NCBI GenBank assembly: GCA_016215625.1 | Contig: JACRIW010000049.1 | Location: 1-39,549, forward strand | Source: Candidatus Eiseniibacteriota bacterium | Lineage (GTDB): Bacteria > Eisenbacteria > RBG-16-71-46 | Direction: 5' to 3' | Length of the DNA stretch: 39,549 nt | Notes under the pieces: model-generated | The model's input: the letters and a program-made list of their open reading frames with translations, nothing else | What the model was told of the DNA's origin: nothing | Databases searched by the model: none | In this document: piece by piece, positions 1 through 8,350 of the stretch | Layout: each line of letters begins with the position of its first letter | Numbering within the stretch: position 1 is the first letter of the stretch | Position numbers and translations under genes: made by a program

Positions 1-10
1 CGTGCTCCGG

Positions 11-631
11 CTAGATATTGATCGGCGCGGGAGTGCGAACGGGCAACGGCTTCACGCGCTCCGGTTCCGCCGCGGCGTTGCCCGGTGCGGGCGCGACGCC
101 GGCGATCGTGATCTCGTCCTCGGCGCCGAGCGCCATTCTGCCGGTCGCGCGCACGGCGCCACCGAAGTCGGCGTCCACCCACGCGGTCGGCGCGCCGTCC
201 TGCACGAACGCGGTGATCACCGCCGCGGTCGCCGCCGGCGAGTTGCTGCGCACGCGCAGGCGGTTCGTGCCCGGCACGAAGTCCACCGTGATGCCGAGCG
301 CGGGCGAGCCCGAAGCGAACAAGAGCTTCTTGCCACCGGCTTCGGCGCGCACCTCGACCGCGAATGCCGCGGCGCGGATGCCCGTCGGCGATCCCATCGG
401 CATCTGCAGCGAGAACCGTCCGCGCTCGTCCGTCGTGGCCGACACGTTCACGCCGCCCTTCGGGCCCTTCGCGCTCACGCGCGCACCCGCGGCGGGCTTG
501 CCGTCCGCGCGCGCCACGAGGCCGCGCACGACCAGCGTGCGCACGGCGTTGCCCGCGAGCGCGGGCGGCACGCACGCCGCGATCGCCGTCAGCACGGCGA
601 GCACGAGCGCGAAGCGAAGCCGTCCGCTCAC
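11..631 (-). CDS. Small exported or lipid-anchored protein with carboxypeptidase-regulatory-like beta-sandwich
   Basis: About 206 residues. The N-terminus is a clear secretion signal: a short basic start, a hydrophobic run to about residue 20, then either a signal peptidase I site (ALA before Gly) or a lipobox-like IAAC, so a lipoprotein is possible. Residues 30-90 read like a carboxypeptidase regulatory-like (transthyretin-fold) domain: an extendable sugar-like adaptor pattern with DGKPAAGARV followed by TTDERGRFSL. The rest is beta-rich with no catalytic motif and ends in a Pro/Arg-rich tail. The GTG start at 631 overlaps the stop of the upstream AlkD-like gene in a GTGA, so the two are probably translationally coupled as the last gene of the 2737 to 11 operon. 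Function unknown; presumably periplasmic or surface. Confidence 0.7.
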   Translation of the reverse strand: MSGRLRFALVLAVLTAIAACVPPALAGNAVRTLVVRGLVARADGKPAAGARVSAKGPKGGVNVSATTDERGRFSLQMPMGSPTGIRAAAFAVEVRAEAGGKKLLFASGSPALGITVDFVPGTNRLRVRSNSPAATAAVITAFVQDGAPTAWVDADFGGAVRATGRMALGAEDEITIAGVAPAPGNAAAEPERVKPLPVRTPAPINI

Positions 632-1335
632 CGGCCGCCCTCGCGGCCGAAGCGGCGCTCGCGCTTGAGGCCGGTCTCGAGCTTGGTCGCCACCTCGCGC
701 GCGACGCGCGGCATCACGCGCTCGCGGAAGCGGTCGAGGAACCACGCGACCGCCGCGTGATCGCGCTTGGCGAGTTCTCGCAGCGCCCACGACAGCGACT
801 TCTCGACCATCTCGTCCTGGTCGTCCACGAGCCGCTCGCACACCATGAGCGTGCGCGGCGTGTCGCCCGTGCCGCCCCGCGACTTGAGGTTGAGCGCCAC
901 GGTCGAGACGAGCGCGACGCGTCGCCACCAGCGGTCGGGCGAGTCCGCCCAGCGCAGCACGCGCGCGTCGTCGATACCGCCCATGCGCCACACGGGCCCG
1001 CTCACGCTGCACGCGAACTGGTCCACGCTCGCCCAGTTGTCGAGCCCGCGCCCGAGCACGCCGAGATCGGCCGCGCGCACGGCGGCGAGCCCGGCGCGAT
1101 GCGCGCCGAGCACGTCGTACGCGATCTGCCGCGCGTCGAACGTGCGCGTGTCCACGAGCGCCTGCGCGAGGCGCACGACGTCACGCCCCGGCCACGGCTT
1201 GCAGCGCGCGTACAGTTCGTCGGCGATCTCGTGGCACTCGGGCATGCTCAGCCCGAGCCGCTCCATGCGCGAGCCGTGACCGCCGGACGCCGGGTGCGAC
1301 GAAGCCGGCCGGGCGAGCGCGCGGATGGCGCGCAT
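628..1335 (-). CDS. AlkD-family DNA alkylation repair-like HEAT-repeat protein
   Basis: 235 residues, the usual size of AlkD/AlkC-type DNA glycosylases, which are all-helical HEAT-like proteins that remove N3- and N7-alkylated bases. The sequence carries the family landmarks: NWASVD (residues 100-105) matches the WxxxD element holding the catalytic Asp of Bacillus cereus AlkD (W101 and D105 here), and WWRRVAL (136-142) matches the W-x-R-R helix with the DNA-contacting Arg. SLSWALRELAKRD further on is also typical. The ATG at 1335 lies 34 bp after the stop of the M20 peptidase gene; an internal Met at residue 24 is a possible later start. Downstream gene overlaps by GTGA. The Asp and Arg are kept, so the protein could be active. 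Confidence 0.8.
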   Translation of the reverse strand: MRAIRALARPASSHPASGGHGSRMERLGLSMPECHEIADELYARCKPWPGRDVVRLAQALVDTRTFDARQIAYDVLGAHRAGLAAVRAADLGVLGRGLDNWASVDQFACSVSGPVWRMGGIDDARVLRWADSPDRWWRRVALVSTVALNLKSRGGTGDTPRTLMVCERLVDDQDEMVEKSLSWALRELAKRDHAAVAWFLDRFRERVMPRVAREVATKLETGLKRERRFGREGGR

Positions 1336-1369
1336 CGCTTCGGCCGCTTCTCGCGCCGGACCGGGCCGC

Positions 1370-2737
1370 TCAGCGGCGGGCGAGTTCTTCGTAGAGATAG
1401 GCGCAGCTCCGGGTGCCGCCGTGGAACGACGTGAGGGAGAACTTCTCGTTGGGTGCGTGAACCTGGTCGTCGTGCAGTCCGAAGCCCATCAGGATGCTCG
1501 GCTTCCCGAAGATGCGCTGGAACGTCGCCATCACCGGGATCGACCCGCCTTCGCGGATGAGCGCCGGCTTCTTGGTCCACGAGCGCTCGAGCGCGCGATA
1601 CGCGGCCTGCATCATGGGATCGGACGGATCGCTGATGAACGGCATGCCGCCGTGGTGATGGCTGACCTTCACCGTGCAGCCCTTCGGCGCGAGCGAGCGC
1701 ACGTGCGCCTCGTACGCGGGGAACAGGTCGTCGGGATTCTGGTCGGGCACGAGCCGCATGCTGATCTTCGCGGTCGCCACGCTCGGCAGCACGGTCTTCG
1801 CGCCGGCGCCGATGTAGCCGCCCCAGATGCCATTCACGTCGAGCGTCGGACGCGACGTGACGCGCTCGATGGTGCTGTAGCCCTTCTCGCCCACGCCCAT
1901 CGGCGCGCCGCTCTCGGCGATGAAGCCCGCCTCGTCGAACGGCAGCTCGCGCATCGCCGTGCGCTGCTGCTCGGTGAGCTCGCGCACCTTGTCGTAGAAG
2001 CCCGGCACCGTGACGCGGCCGTCGGCGTCCTTGAGTCCGTGGATGATCGTGGCGAGCGCGTTCGCGGGATTCATGACCGCGCCGCCGAACTCGCCCGAGT
2101 GCAGGTCGCGCGTCGGGCCGGTGACCTCGACCTCGGTGTAGAGCAGGCCGCGCAGCGCGTAGCACAGCGACGGCTGGTCGGGTCCGAGCATGGACGTGTC
2201 GCTCACGAGGATCACGTCGGCCGCGAGGCGCGCCTTCCACGACTCGAGGAACTCGGCGAGGTGCTCGCTGCCCACCTCTTCCTCGCCTTCGATCACGATC
2301 TTGAGGTTGATCGGGAGCTTGCCGTGCACCTTCAGGTGCGCCTCGATCGCGGAGAGGTGCATGTACACCTGCCCCTTGTCGTCGCACGCGCCGCGCGCGA
2401 ACAGCTTGCCGTCGCGCAGCGTGGGCTCGAACGGCGGCGTCTTCCACAGGTCGAGCGGATCGGGCGGCTGCACGTCGTAGTGCCCGTAGAGCAGCGCCGT
2501 CGGCGCGCCCGGCGCGCCGAGCCACTCGCCGTACACGACCGGATGACCGGCGGTGTCCACGACCTCGGCGTGCGGCACGCCGATGGACTTCAGGTGCGCC
2601 GCGACGTGTTCCGCGCACGCGCGCACGTCGCCCTTGTGGGCGGGCTGTGCGCTCACGCTCGGAATGCGCAGGCACGTCTTGAGGTTTTCGAGGAAGCGTT
2701 CCTGGTTCTGCTCGAGGTATTGCGTCAGGGCGTCCAT
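1370..2737 (-). CDS. M20/M28-superfamily dipeptidase (ArgE/DapE/CNDP-like)
   Basis: 455 residues from the ATG at 2737, chosen because GGAG lies about ten bases upstream and the protein then starts at a normal family N-terminus; an in-frame ATG-like extension to 2824 has no ribosome site. Zinc-dependent dipeptidase of the M20 family, long (CNDP/PepV-like) form. Metal and catalytic residues are visible: H86 and D88 in GHYDVQPPD, the bridging Asp in CDDKG (119-121), the base and metal pair E153/E154 in EGEEEVGS, D180, the lid-domain H213 in RDLHSGEFGG, and a final His in SFHGGT near the C-terminus. No signal peptide, so cytoplasmic. Likely cleaves dipeptides or N-acyl amino acids; substrate cannot be read from sequence. 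First gene of a leftward three-gene operon. Confidence 0.9.
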   Translation of the reverse strand: MDALTQYLEQNQERFLENLKTCLRIPSVSAQPAHKGDVRACAEHVAAHLKSIGVPHAEVVDTAGHPVVYGEWLGAPGAPTALLYGHYDVQPPDPLDLWKTPPFEPTLRDGKLFARGACDDKGQVYMHLSAIEAHLKVHGKLPINLKIVIEGEEEVGSEHLAEFLESWKARLAADVILVSDTSMLGPDQPSLCYALRGLLYTEVEVTGPTRDLHSGEFGGAVMNPANALATIIHGLKDADGRVTVPGFYDKVRELTEQQRTAMRELPFDEAGFIAESGAPMGVGEKGYSTIERVTSRPTLDVNGIWGGYIGAGAKTVLPSVATAKISMRLVPDQNPDDLFPAYEAHVRSLAPKGCTVKVSHHHGGMPFISDPSDPMMQAAYRALERSWTKKPALIREGGSIPVMATFQRIFGKPSILMGFGLHDDQVHAPNEKFSLTSFHGGTRSCAYLYEELARR

Positions 2738-2901
2738 GGTGGTCGCTCCGTGCCGGGTGATGGGTGTGAGGCGAAGGAGTGCGCACTGTAATGGAAAGCG
2801 CGCGTTCCGGCCCACTGCGAACACGCTCGCTCTTTACAGGGGCGCGGGCGCTCGCGCATCATGACGCGCGCTTTGGGCCCTTCACCCTCGGACTTCCCTC
2901 C

Positions 2902-3111
2902 ATGCAGATCCGCATCCTCCATCACGAATGCTGTGGCAGCGGCCACTGCCTCGATCTCGCGCCGGGCGCTTTCGCGCTCGACAGCAAGAACAAGGCGGTC
3001 GTCCTGGACCCCGAGTCCGAGACCCCCGAGCGCCTGCTCGAGGCCGCCGAGGCCTGCCCGTCGTCGGCCATCCTCCTGCTCGACGACGAGGGCAACACGG
3101 TCTTCCCGTGA
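2902..3111 (+). CDS. Small 3Fe-4S-type ferredoxin
   Basis: 69 residues. The pattern is that of the single-cluster ferredoxins that often serve cytochromes P450 and oxidoreductases: CCGSGHC near the N-terminus, then LAPGAFAL, and CPSSAI at residue 52. The cluster ligands are probably C10, C16 and C52 (C-x5-C ... C-P); the middle position that would be the fourth Cys of a 4Fe-4S cluster is Ser13, and C11 is an extra Cys, so a 3Fe-4S cluster is most likely. An electron carrier in the cytoplasm. It is the first gene of a tight rightward operon and its stop overlaps the next start by GTGA. The divergent side is the M20 peptidase gene. The partner oxidoreductase is unknown; korAB nearby is a candidate user. 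Confidence 0.85.
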   Translation: MQIRILHHECCGSGHCLDLAPGAFALDSKNKAVVLDPESETPERLLEAAEACPSSAILLLDDEGNTVFP

Positions 3112-3512
3112 GTGAGCGCGCCACGCCACGCCGTCTGGCGCTCCTGCCCGAGCGCTTCGCCGTCTGCCGTTTCGCACCCGACGCGCCGCTGCCCGCGTGG
3201 GTGTTCCACGAGAGCGCCACGGTCTGGAGCCTCACGCGCACGCCGCGCGAACTGTCCGTGGTCTGCCCCGAGGACGACCTGCCGCCTTCGGTCGAGAATG
3301 CCGAGCGCGGCTGGCGCGCCTTCGAAGTCGAAGGGCCGATCCCGTTCGGCGTGACCGGCGTGATCTCCGGACTCACGGCGCCGCTCGCGGTCGCGGGAAT
3401 CCCGGTGTTCGTACTCTCGACCTACGACACGGACCTGCTGCTCGTGCGCGAGTCGCAGCTCGAGGGAGCGATCGACGCGCTCGGACGGGAGCGCGTCGCC
3501 CGCGTTCCGTGA
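3108..3512 (+). CDS. ACT-domain protein (CASTOR/DUF-type ACT)
   Basis: 134 residues from a GTG that overlaps the ferredoxin stop. The whole protein looks like the small two-lobed ACT (CASTOR-type) family: an N-terminal LLPERFAVCRF strand, WSLTRTPRELSVVC, then GVTGVISGLTAPLAVAGIPVFVLSTYDTDLLLVRE, which is the classic ACT ligand-binding strand-helix-strand. Such proteins bind amino acids as regulators; the ligand cannot be told. No catalytic motif, no signal peptide. The stop overlaps the methyltransferase start by GTGA, so stoichiometric expression with the ferredoxin and methyltransferase is likely. Confidence 0.85.
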   Translation: MSERATPRRLALLPERFAVCRFAPDAPLPAWVFHESATVWSLTRTPRELSVVCPEDDLPPSVENAERGWRAFEVEGPIPFGVTGVISGLTAPLAVAGIPVFVLSTYDTDLLLVRESQLEGAIDALGRERVARVP

Positions 3513-4252
3513 GCGCGCCGGGCGCGCTGCTCGAACGATGGCGCGAAACCCGCGAGGGTTTCGCACCACTCTTCCTCGAGCCGATCCTCGAGCCGGCGTT
3601 CGCGCACCTCGAGCCGGCGATCGGCCCGGGACGCACGTGCCTCGATCTCGGAAGCGGCGCCGGGCACGTCGCGGCCGCGGTGCGTGCGTGCGGCGGCCAC
3701 ACGATCGCGCTCGACGTGGACGTACCCGAACTCGCCCGTGCGCGTCATCGCTTCCCGGGTGGCGAGGCGCTCGCCGCGGACGCCGCGCGGCTACCGCTCG
3801 CGGACGGAAGCGTGGACGCGATCTTCTGCTTCAGCGTGCTGCAATACACCGACCGGCCCTCGGCGATCGCCGAGATGCGCCGCGTGCTGCGCGCGGACGG
3901 ACGCCTCGTCGTGGTCGAAAATCTCGCGGGCAGCCCGGTCGCGCTCGCCTATCGCGCGTGGCGCGCGATCGCGGGCATCCGTTACCCCGACCGGCTCACC
4001 CCGAGACGTCATCTCGCGTGGAGCGAACGCGGAATGTTCCTCCGTCATTTTCCCATCGGGCGCTGCGATGCCTGTTCACTCATTTCTCCTCTATTACTGG
4101 CGTTGCCGCGCGTCTATGCTGCCGACGCCTCGGAAGGACCGCATTCCCCCGTACGGACCTGGTTGAACCGTGTGCGCCGCTGGGATTCCGCATGGCTCGA
4201 AGCCGTGCCGGCGCTGCGTCATGGGGCGTGGATGTTGATCTTCCGAGGTTGA
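3509..4252 (+). CDS. Class I SAM-dependent methyltransferase
   Basis: 247 residues from GTG 3509 (GTGA overlap with the ACT gene). Rossmann methyltransferase of the Methyltransf_11 type: motif I is LDLGSGAG (45-52), the acidic SAM ribose residue follows in ALDVDVPE (D69/D71), motif II is DAARLPLADGSVDAIFC (91-107), and motif III is the VLRADGRLVVVEN strand. The C-terminal third is substrate-specific and poorly conserved. It lies six bases upstream of a NodB-type deacetylase gene, so a role in modifying a glycan or glycolipid headgroup is plausible but not shown. Other possibilities are small-molecule or quinone methylation. Confidence 0.85.
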   Translation: MSAPGALLERWRETREGFAPLFLEPILEPAFAHLEPAIGPGRTCLDLGSGAGHVAAAVRACGGHTIALDVDVPELARARHRFPGGEALAADAARLPLADGSVDAIFCFSVLQYTDRPSAIAEMRRVLRADGRLVVVENLAGSPVALAYRAWRAIAGIRYPDRLTPRRHLAWSERGMFLRHFPIGRCDACSLISPLLLALPRVYAADASEGPHSPVRTWLNRVRRWDSAWLEAVPALRHGAWMLIFRG

Positions 4253-4258
4253 GTCCCG

Positions 4259-5167
4259 ATGGTCCCCAGGCGCGATCACGCCACGGTCGCATTCACATTC
4301 GACCTGCACGACGTGGATCATCCCTCCGACGTGCGGCACGCCGCGGAATGGTTCGCCGAGCGCGGCCTGCCCGCGACGTTCTTCGTGCCGTCGGCGCTGT
4401 TCGCGATCGCGCCGCTCGCCGAAGCGCTGCGCCGGCTTCCCGCGCTCGGCCATGAAGTCGCGAGCCACGGCCACGAGCACGACTGGAACGAGATCGACGC
4501 GCTCATGGGGGGCCGACCGGAGCGGCTCGGGTTCCTGCGGGAGTCACATGCGCGCCACGCCGACTTCTTCGGCGAAGCTCCCGCCTCGTTCCGCTCCCCG
4601 CGCTGGTGCACGCTCGGGCCCCACGCGGTGCACGCGCTCGCGGCACTCGGCTATCGCGCGGATTCGAGCGCGACCCCGCAGCGCTTCCCGCTCTTCAGCT
4701 CGACGCCGCTGAACCCCGGCTGGTGGGCGAGCCCGCGCACCGTGCACGAGCTCGCGCCGGGGCTGCTCGAGATCCCGACGAGCACGCTGCTCGTCCCGGC
4801 AGGCGCGCCCGCCTTTCTCACGCTCCGCGGCGCGGGCTCGCGCACGCTCGTGGCGGCGCTCATGCGCGAATGCCGCTGGAGCGGCGCCCCGCTCGTGCTG
4901 CAGTTCCACGTCGAGGATTTCACCCCCGCGACGCTGCGCGACCGTGGCTGGGGACGCGCGTCCTGGCGCGACCTGCTCCCGCGCGCGCGCGGCGGCTTCC
5001 GGATCAAGCTCTTCCTGCGCGAGCGCGACCCCGACCGCATCGTCGCGACGCATCGCGGCGTCGTCGAGGCGTGCGCGCCGCTCGAGCCCTCGACCATCGG
5101 AGGCATCGCCCGCGCCCGATACGAACGGCGGCCGTCCGGAAGGACGACCGCCGCGCAAGGTGCCTGA
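4259..5167 (+). CDS. Polysaccharide deacetylase (NodB homology) family protein
   Basis: 302 residues. NodB-type TIM-barrel carbohydrate esterase. Motif 1 is TFDLHDVD (13-20), similar to the FDVED form in exopolysaccharide-associated deacetylases rather than the usual TFDDG. Motif 2 is SHGHEH, giving the zinc pair H70/H74. Motif 3 is FRSPRW (111-116). QFHVEDF near residue 220 supplies the C-terminal His motif. No signal peptide, so it may act in the cytoplasm on lipid-linked or soluble sugars. The ATG lies six bases after the methyltransferase stop without a strong ribosome site, consistent with coupling. Its 3' end contains a hairpin that may end the operon before convergent korB. Confidence 0.85.
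   Translation: MVPRRDHATVAFTFDLHDVDHPSDVRHAAEWFAERGLPATFFVPSALFAIAPLAEALRRLPALGHEVASHGHEHDWNEIDALMGGRPERLGFLRESHARHADFFGEAPASFRSPRWCTLGPHAVHALAALGYRADSSATPQRFPLFSSTPLNPGWWASPRTVHELAPGLLEIPTSTLLVPAGAPAFLTLRGAGSRTLVAALMRECRWSGAPLVLQFHVEDFTPATLRDRGWGRASWRDLLPRARGGFRIKLFLRERDPDRIVATHRGVVEACAPLEPSTIGGIARARYERRPSGRTTAAQGA
5126..5153 (+). terminator. Possible terminator hairpin inside the 3' end of the deacetylase gene
   Basis: Twelve-base arms (5126-5137 and 5142-5153) with a single mismatch and a GGAA loop. No T-run follows, so factor-independent termination is unproven. It sits just before the convergent junction with korB. Confidence 0.4.
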
Positions 5168-5181
5168 ATACCGGCCGCCGA

Positions 5182-6261
5182 TCACCCGCCGCCGGCGCCG
5201 ATCGGGGCGCTGCCCTCGGCGAACGAGCGCATGACCTCTTCGAGCACGCGCTGCGGCGGCCGCACCTGCTCGAGTGGAAGCGTCGCGAGCGGCGCGTCCA
5301 CCATGCGCAGCTCGTCGTGGAACGTGTGCGTCTTCGGGTTCACGTACAGCAGGCCCGTGATCAGCTTCTGCTCCTCGCGCGCCTCGTGGATCACCGCCCA
5401 CGCCTTCTTGAGGTCGGTCGGGTCGTAGTCGGTGTCGAGCTTCTTGAGGAAGATGCGCGAGCCGTCCGGCATGTCCACTTCGCGCGTCGTGCCCGGCTCG
5501 TAGTCCACCGACAGGTCCTCGAAGTAAGGCACATAGTCGATGTCGTGCAGGGGCGCGTCGTGCTCCTTCACGGCGGCGTACGACTTGGTCGAGCCCTCGT
5601 GGTCCGCGAACGTCACGCACGGGCTGATCACGTCGATGATCGCCGTGCCCTTGTGCGCGAACGCGGCCTTGAGCAGCGGCCGCAGCTGCTTCTGGTCGCC
5701 CGAGAACGAGCGCGCCACGAACCCGCAGCCCAGCTCGATCGCGAGCGCGCACAGGTCGACGGGCATGAGGCGGTTCGCCTCGCCCGACTTGCGCGTGCTG
5801 CCGAGGTCGGCCGTCGCGGAGAACTGCCCCTTCGTGAGGCCGTACACGCCGTTGTTCTCGACGATGTAGATGGCCGGCACGTTGCGGCGGATCATGTGCA
5901 TGAACTGGCCGATGCCGATGCTCGCCGTGTCGCCGTCGCCGGAGACGCCGAGCAGCAGCAGTTCGCGGTTCGCCATGGACACGCCGGTCGCGATGCTCGG
6001 CATGCGGCCGTGCACGGAGTTGAAGCCGTGCGAGTGCCCGAGGAAGTACGCGGGCGTCTTGCTCGAACACCCGATGCCCGAGAGCTTCGCGACCTTGTGC
6101 GGCTCGAGCCCGGCCTCCCACGCGGCCTGGATGATGCCGCCGGTGATCGCGTTGTGGCCGCAGCCCGGGCACAGCGTGGTCTTGCTGCCGTCGTAGTCCG
6201 CGCGGCTCAGGCCGACGCGGTTGACCGGCTGTCCCGCCGGAGGGGTGGTCGGGGCGCTCAT
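5182..6261 (-). CDS. korB: 2-oxoacid:ferredoxin oxidoreductase, beta (TPP-binding) subunit
   Basis: 359 residues from ATG 6261, which overlaps the korA stop in an ATGA. Carries thiamine diphosphate and the proximal 4Fe-4S cluster of a 2-oxoacid:ferredoxin oxidoreductase, which decarboxylates 2-oxoglutarate or a related acid to acyl-CoA and reduces ferredoxin, or runs in reverse. CPGCGH (31-36), C65 in GIGCSS and C215 in ISPCVTF are the four cluster Cys. The TPP motif is GDGDTASIG (108-116) followed by ENNGVYGLTKGQ. Length and motif order match the KorB branch (2-oxoglutarate or branched-chain) better than pyruvate enzymes. The symbol rests on family resemblance; exact substrate is not certain. 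Confidence 0.92.
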   Translation of the reverse strand: MSAPTTPPAGQPVNRVGLSRADYDGSKTTLCPGCGHNAITGGIIQAAWEAGLEPHKVAKLSGIGCSSKTPAYFLGHSHGFNSVHGRMPSIATGVSMANRELLLLGVSGDGDTASIGIGQFMHMIRRNVPAIYIVENNGVYGLTKGQFSATADLGSTRKSGEANRLMPVDLCALAIELGCGFVARSFSGDQKQLRPLLKAAFAHKGTAIIDVISPCVTFADHEGSTKSYAAVKEHDAPLHDIDYVPYFEDLSVDYEPGTTREVDMPDGSRIFLKKLDTDYDPTDLKKAWAVIHEAREEQKLITGLLYVNPKTHTFHDELRMVDAPLATLPLEQVRPPQRVLEEVMRSFAEGSAPIGAGGG

Positions 6262-8066
6262 CGCGTGGCTCCTTCCGTGACCGTGCGGCCTTCGTGGGCG
6301 AGCACGCCGTCCACGACGCTCTGCGCGTCGATCGGCAGGCCGTCGTAATGCAGCACCGACTGCACGCGCGCGGCGGCGTCGGGCACTTCGGTGAGCAGCT
6401 TCTCGCGCAGCTGGCCGTCGCGGTTCTGCTCCACGACGTACACGCGCGCGTACTTGCGCGCGAACTCGTGCACGGAGTGCGCGAGCGGCAGCGCGCGGAC
6501 GCGCAGGTACGACGCCTTCACGCCCTGCTTCGCGAGCAGGTCGCGCGCCTCGAGCACGGCCCAGTGCGACGAGCCGTACGCGATCAGGCCGACGTCGGCG
6601 CCCGGCGTCTCGAGGAGTTCCGGCTGCGGCATGAGCGCGCGCGCGTTCTCCATCTTCTTCTTCAGGCGGTCCATGCCGCGCACGTACGCCTCGGTGTTCT
6701 CGGTGTAGCGCGCGAGCTCGTCGTGGCCGGAGCCGCGCGTGAAGTACGTGCCCTTCCAGTTGCGGTTGCCGGGCAGCGTGCGCCACGGAATGCCGTCACC
6801 GTCCACGTCGCCGTAGCGCTGGAACTGCCCGATCTTCTCGAGCGCGGCCTCGTCGAGCACCTTGCCGCGGTCCCACGGCTTCGTCGGGTACTCGAACGGC
6901 TCGCTCATCCAGTTGTTCATGCCGATGTCGAGATCGCTCAGCACGAGCAGCGGCGACTGCAGCCGCTCGGCCAGATCGAACGCCGTGCCCGCGAACTCGA
7001 AGCACTCGGTCACGGAGCCCGGCAGCAGCACGGGGAAGCTCGTGTCGCCGTGCGACAGTCCCCACGCGAACGACAGGTCGCCCTGCATCGTGCGCGTCGG
7101 CAGCCCGGTGCTCGGGCCCACGCGCTGGATGTCCCACACGACCGCGGGAATCTCGGCGTAGTAGCCGTAGCCGAAGAACTCGGCCATGAGCGAGATGCCG
7201 GGACCGCTCGTCGCGGTCATCGCGCGCGCGCCGGCCCAGTTGGCGCCGAGCACGTTGCCGATCGCCGCGATCTCGTCCTCCGCCTGCACGACGGCGAACG
7301 TGGCCTTGCCCGTCTTCTCGTCGCGGCGGTAGCGCTCGAGGTACCCGATCAGCGCCTCGATGAGCGAGCTCGACGGCGTGATGGGGTACCACGCGACGAC
7401 CGTCACGCCCGCGAACATCGAGCCGAGCGCGGCCGCCGTATTGCCGTCGATCAGGATCTTGCCGCCCGTGAGGTCGCGGCGCTCCACCCGGAAGGGGATC
7501 GCGAGCGGGTTCTCCGCGGCGAAGTCGTAGCCGGCCTTGACCGCCGCCGCGTTCAGCGCGAGCGCCTTCGGCTTCTTGCCGAGCTGCGCGTGCAGGGCCT
7601 TCTCGACCTCGGCCTGCTCGATGCCGAGCAGCTGCCCGGCGATGCCGACGTAGATCATGTTCACGACGAGGCGGCGCAGCTTCACGTCGTTCGTGATCGG
7701 TTCCATCAGCTTCGCCATCGGCACGCGGTAGACCGTGCGGTCCGCGGGCACGTCGGGGAACTTGATGGCGTCGTTGGCGATGATGAGCGAGCCCGGGCCC
7801 ATGGAGGCCACGTCGGTCGCGGCGGTCTCGGGGTTCATGACCACGAGCACGTCGTTGCGGGCGTGACGGGCGATGTAGCCGTCCTCGTTCACGCGGATCG
7901 TGAACCAGGTCGGCAGTCCGGCGATGTTGGACGGGAACAGGTTCTTGCCGCTGACCGGGACGCCCATCTGCATGATGGACCGGAGCAGCACGTTGTTCGC
8001 CGTCTGGCTGCCCGAGCCGTTGACCGTGGCGACGTGGATGCTGAAGTCGTTGACGACGGATTTCAC
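6258..8066 (-). CDS. korA: 2-oxoacid:ferredoxin oxidoreductase, fused gamma-alpha subunit
   Basis: 602 residues from the GTG at 8066. The N-terminal third is the gamma (CoA-handling) domain, with TVNGSGSQTANNVLLRS at the start and SNIAGLPTWFTIR; the remainder is the alpha domain with YPITPSSSLIEAL, AEDEIAA and the GPGISLM segment. This gamma-alpha fusion of about 600 residues is the normal KorA layout. An open frame continues to a TTG at 8204, but that extension is low-complexity, and the TTG coincides with a -35-like TTGACC whose partner TACGGT lies 17 bases on. GTG 8066 gives the family-typical N-terminus VKSVVNDFS. AAGGAG sits far upstream, separated by a small hairpin (see regulatory entry). 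The 3' end overlaps korB by ATGA. Confidence 0.88.
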   Translation of the reverse strand: MKSVVNDFSIHVATVNGSGSQTANNVLLRSIMQMGVPVSGKNLFPSNIAGLPTWFTIRVNEDGYIARHARNDVLVVMNPETAATDVASMGPGSLIIANDAIKFPDVPADRTVYRVPMAKLMEPITNDVKLRRLVVNMIYVGIAGQLLGIEQAEVEKALHAQLGKKPKALALNAAAVKAGYDFAAENPLAIPFRVERRDLTGGKILIDGNTAAALGSMFAGVTVVAWYPITPSSSLIEALIGYLERYRRDEKTGKATFAVVQAEDEIAAIGNVLGANWAGARAMTATSGPGISLMAEFFGYGYYAEIPAVVWDIQRVGPSTGLPTRTMQGDLSFAWGLSHGDTSFPVLLPGSVTECFEFAGTAFDLAERLQSPLLVLSDLDIGMNNWMSEPFEYPTKPWDRGKVLDEAALEKIGQFQRYGDVDGDGIPWRTLPGNRNWKGTYFTRGSGHDELARYTENTEAYVRGMDRLKKKMENARALMPQPELLETPGADVGLIAYGSSHWAVLEARDLLAKQGVKASYLRVRALPLAHSVHEFARKYARVYVVEQNRDGQLREKLLTEVPDAAARVQSVLHYDGLPIDAQSVVDGVLAHEGRTVTEGATR

Positions 8067-8096
8067 GGGAAGTTCGGGTCTTGCGACCCGCTCCTT
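8067..8096 (-). promoter_or_regulatory. Shine-Dalgarno separated from the korA start by a GNRA hairpin
   Basis: On the minus strand AAGGAG (8096-8091) is followed at once by a perfect six-pair hairpin (8090-8075) with a GCAA tetraloop, then eight bases, then the GTG at 8066. Linear spacing is too long for initiation, but if the hairpin folds the effective spacing is about eight bases. It supports the 8066 start. Inference from sequence only. Confidence 0.45.
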
Positions 8097-8175
8097 GAGG
8101 TGTGCGGGGACTCGGCCGGGCGCTCCGAGGGATGGCTCGCGTGCGCGTCCGGTCGTCGATGAAGAGTCGATGGCG

Positions 8176-8204
8176 ACCGTAGGCGCACCCTTCCGGGGGG
8201 TCAA
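8176..8204 (-). promoter_or_regulatory. Candidate sigma-70-type promoter for korAB
   Basis: Minus strand TTGACC (8204-8199), 17-base spacer, TACGGT (8181-8176). It would start transcription near 8169 and leave a leader of about 100 bases before GTG 8066. It competes with the idea that the TTG at 8204 is a start codon. Confidence 0.4.
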
Positions 8205-8350
8205 ATTGTGCGGCGCCTCTTCGGGCCCGGACCGTTGCGACCGATAAGCACGAGGTGCACGGGAGCGTTCGCGCTCCGCGGCGTTCCCTCGCGCCGGCTC
8301 GGCCGGAGCGCGTCCGGCCCATCACCTGCTTCCCGGAAGAGGCGTCGATC

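Noticed and set aside
6294-8162. Plus-strand frame opposite korA
   Set aside because: Arg/His/Val-rich with no domain; the minus strand carries all conserved Kor motifs.
8067-8204. N-terminal extension of KorA from TTG 8204
   Set aside because: Low-complexity, not typical of the family, and the TTG coincides with a -35-like box; kept as an alternative only.
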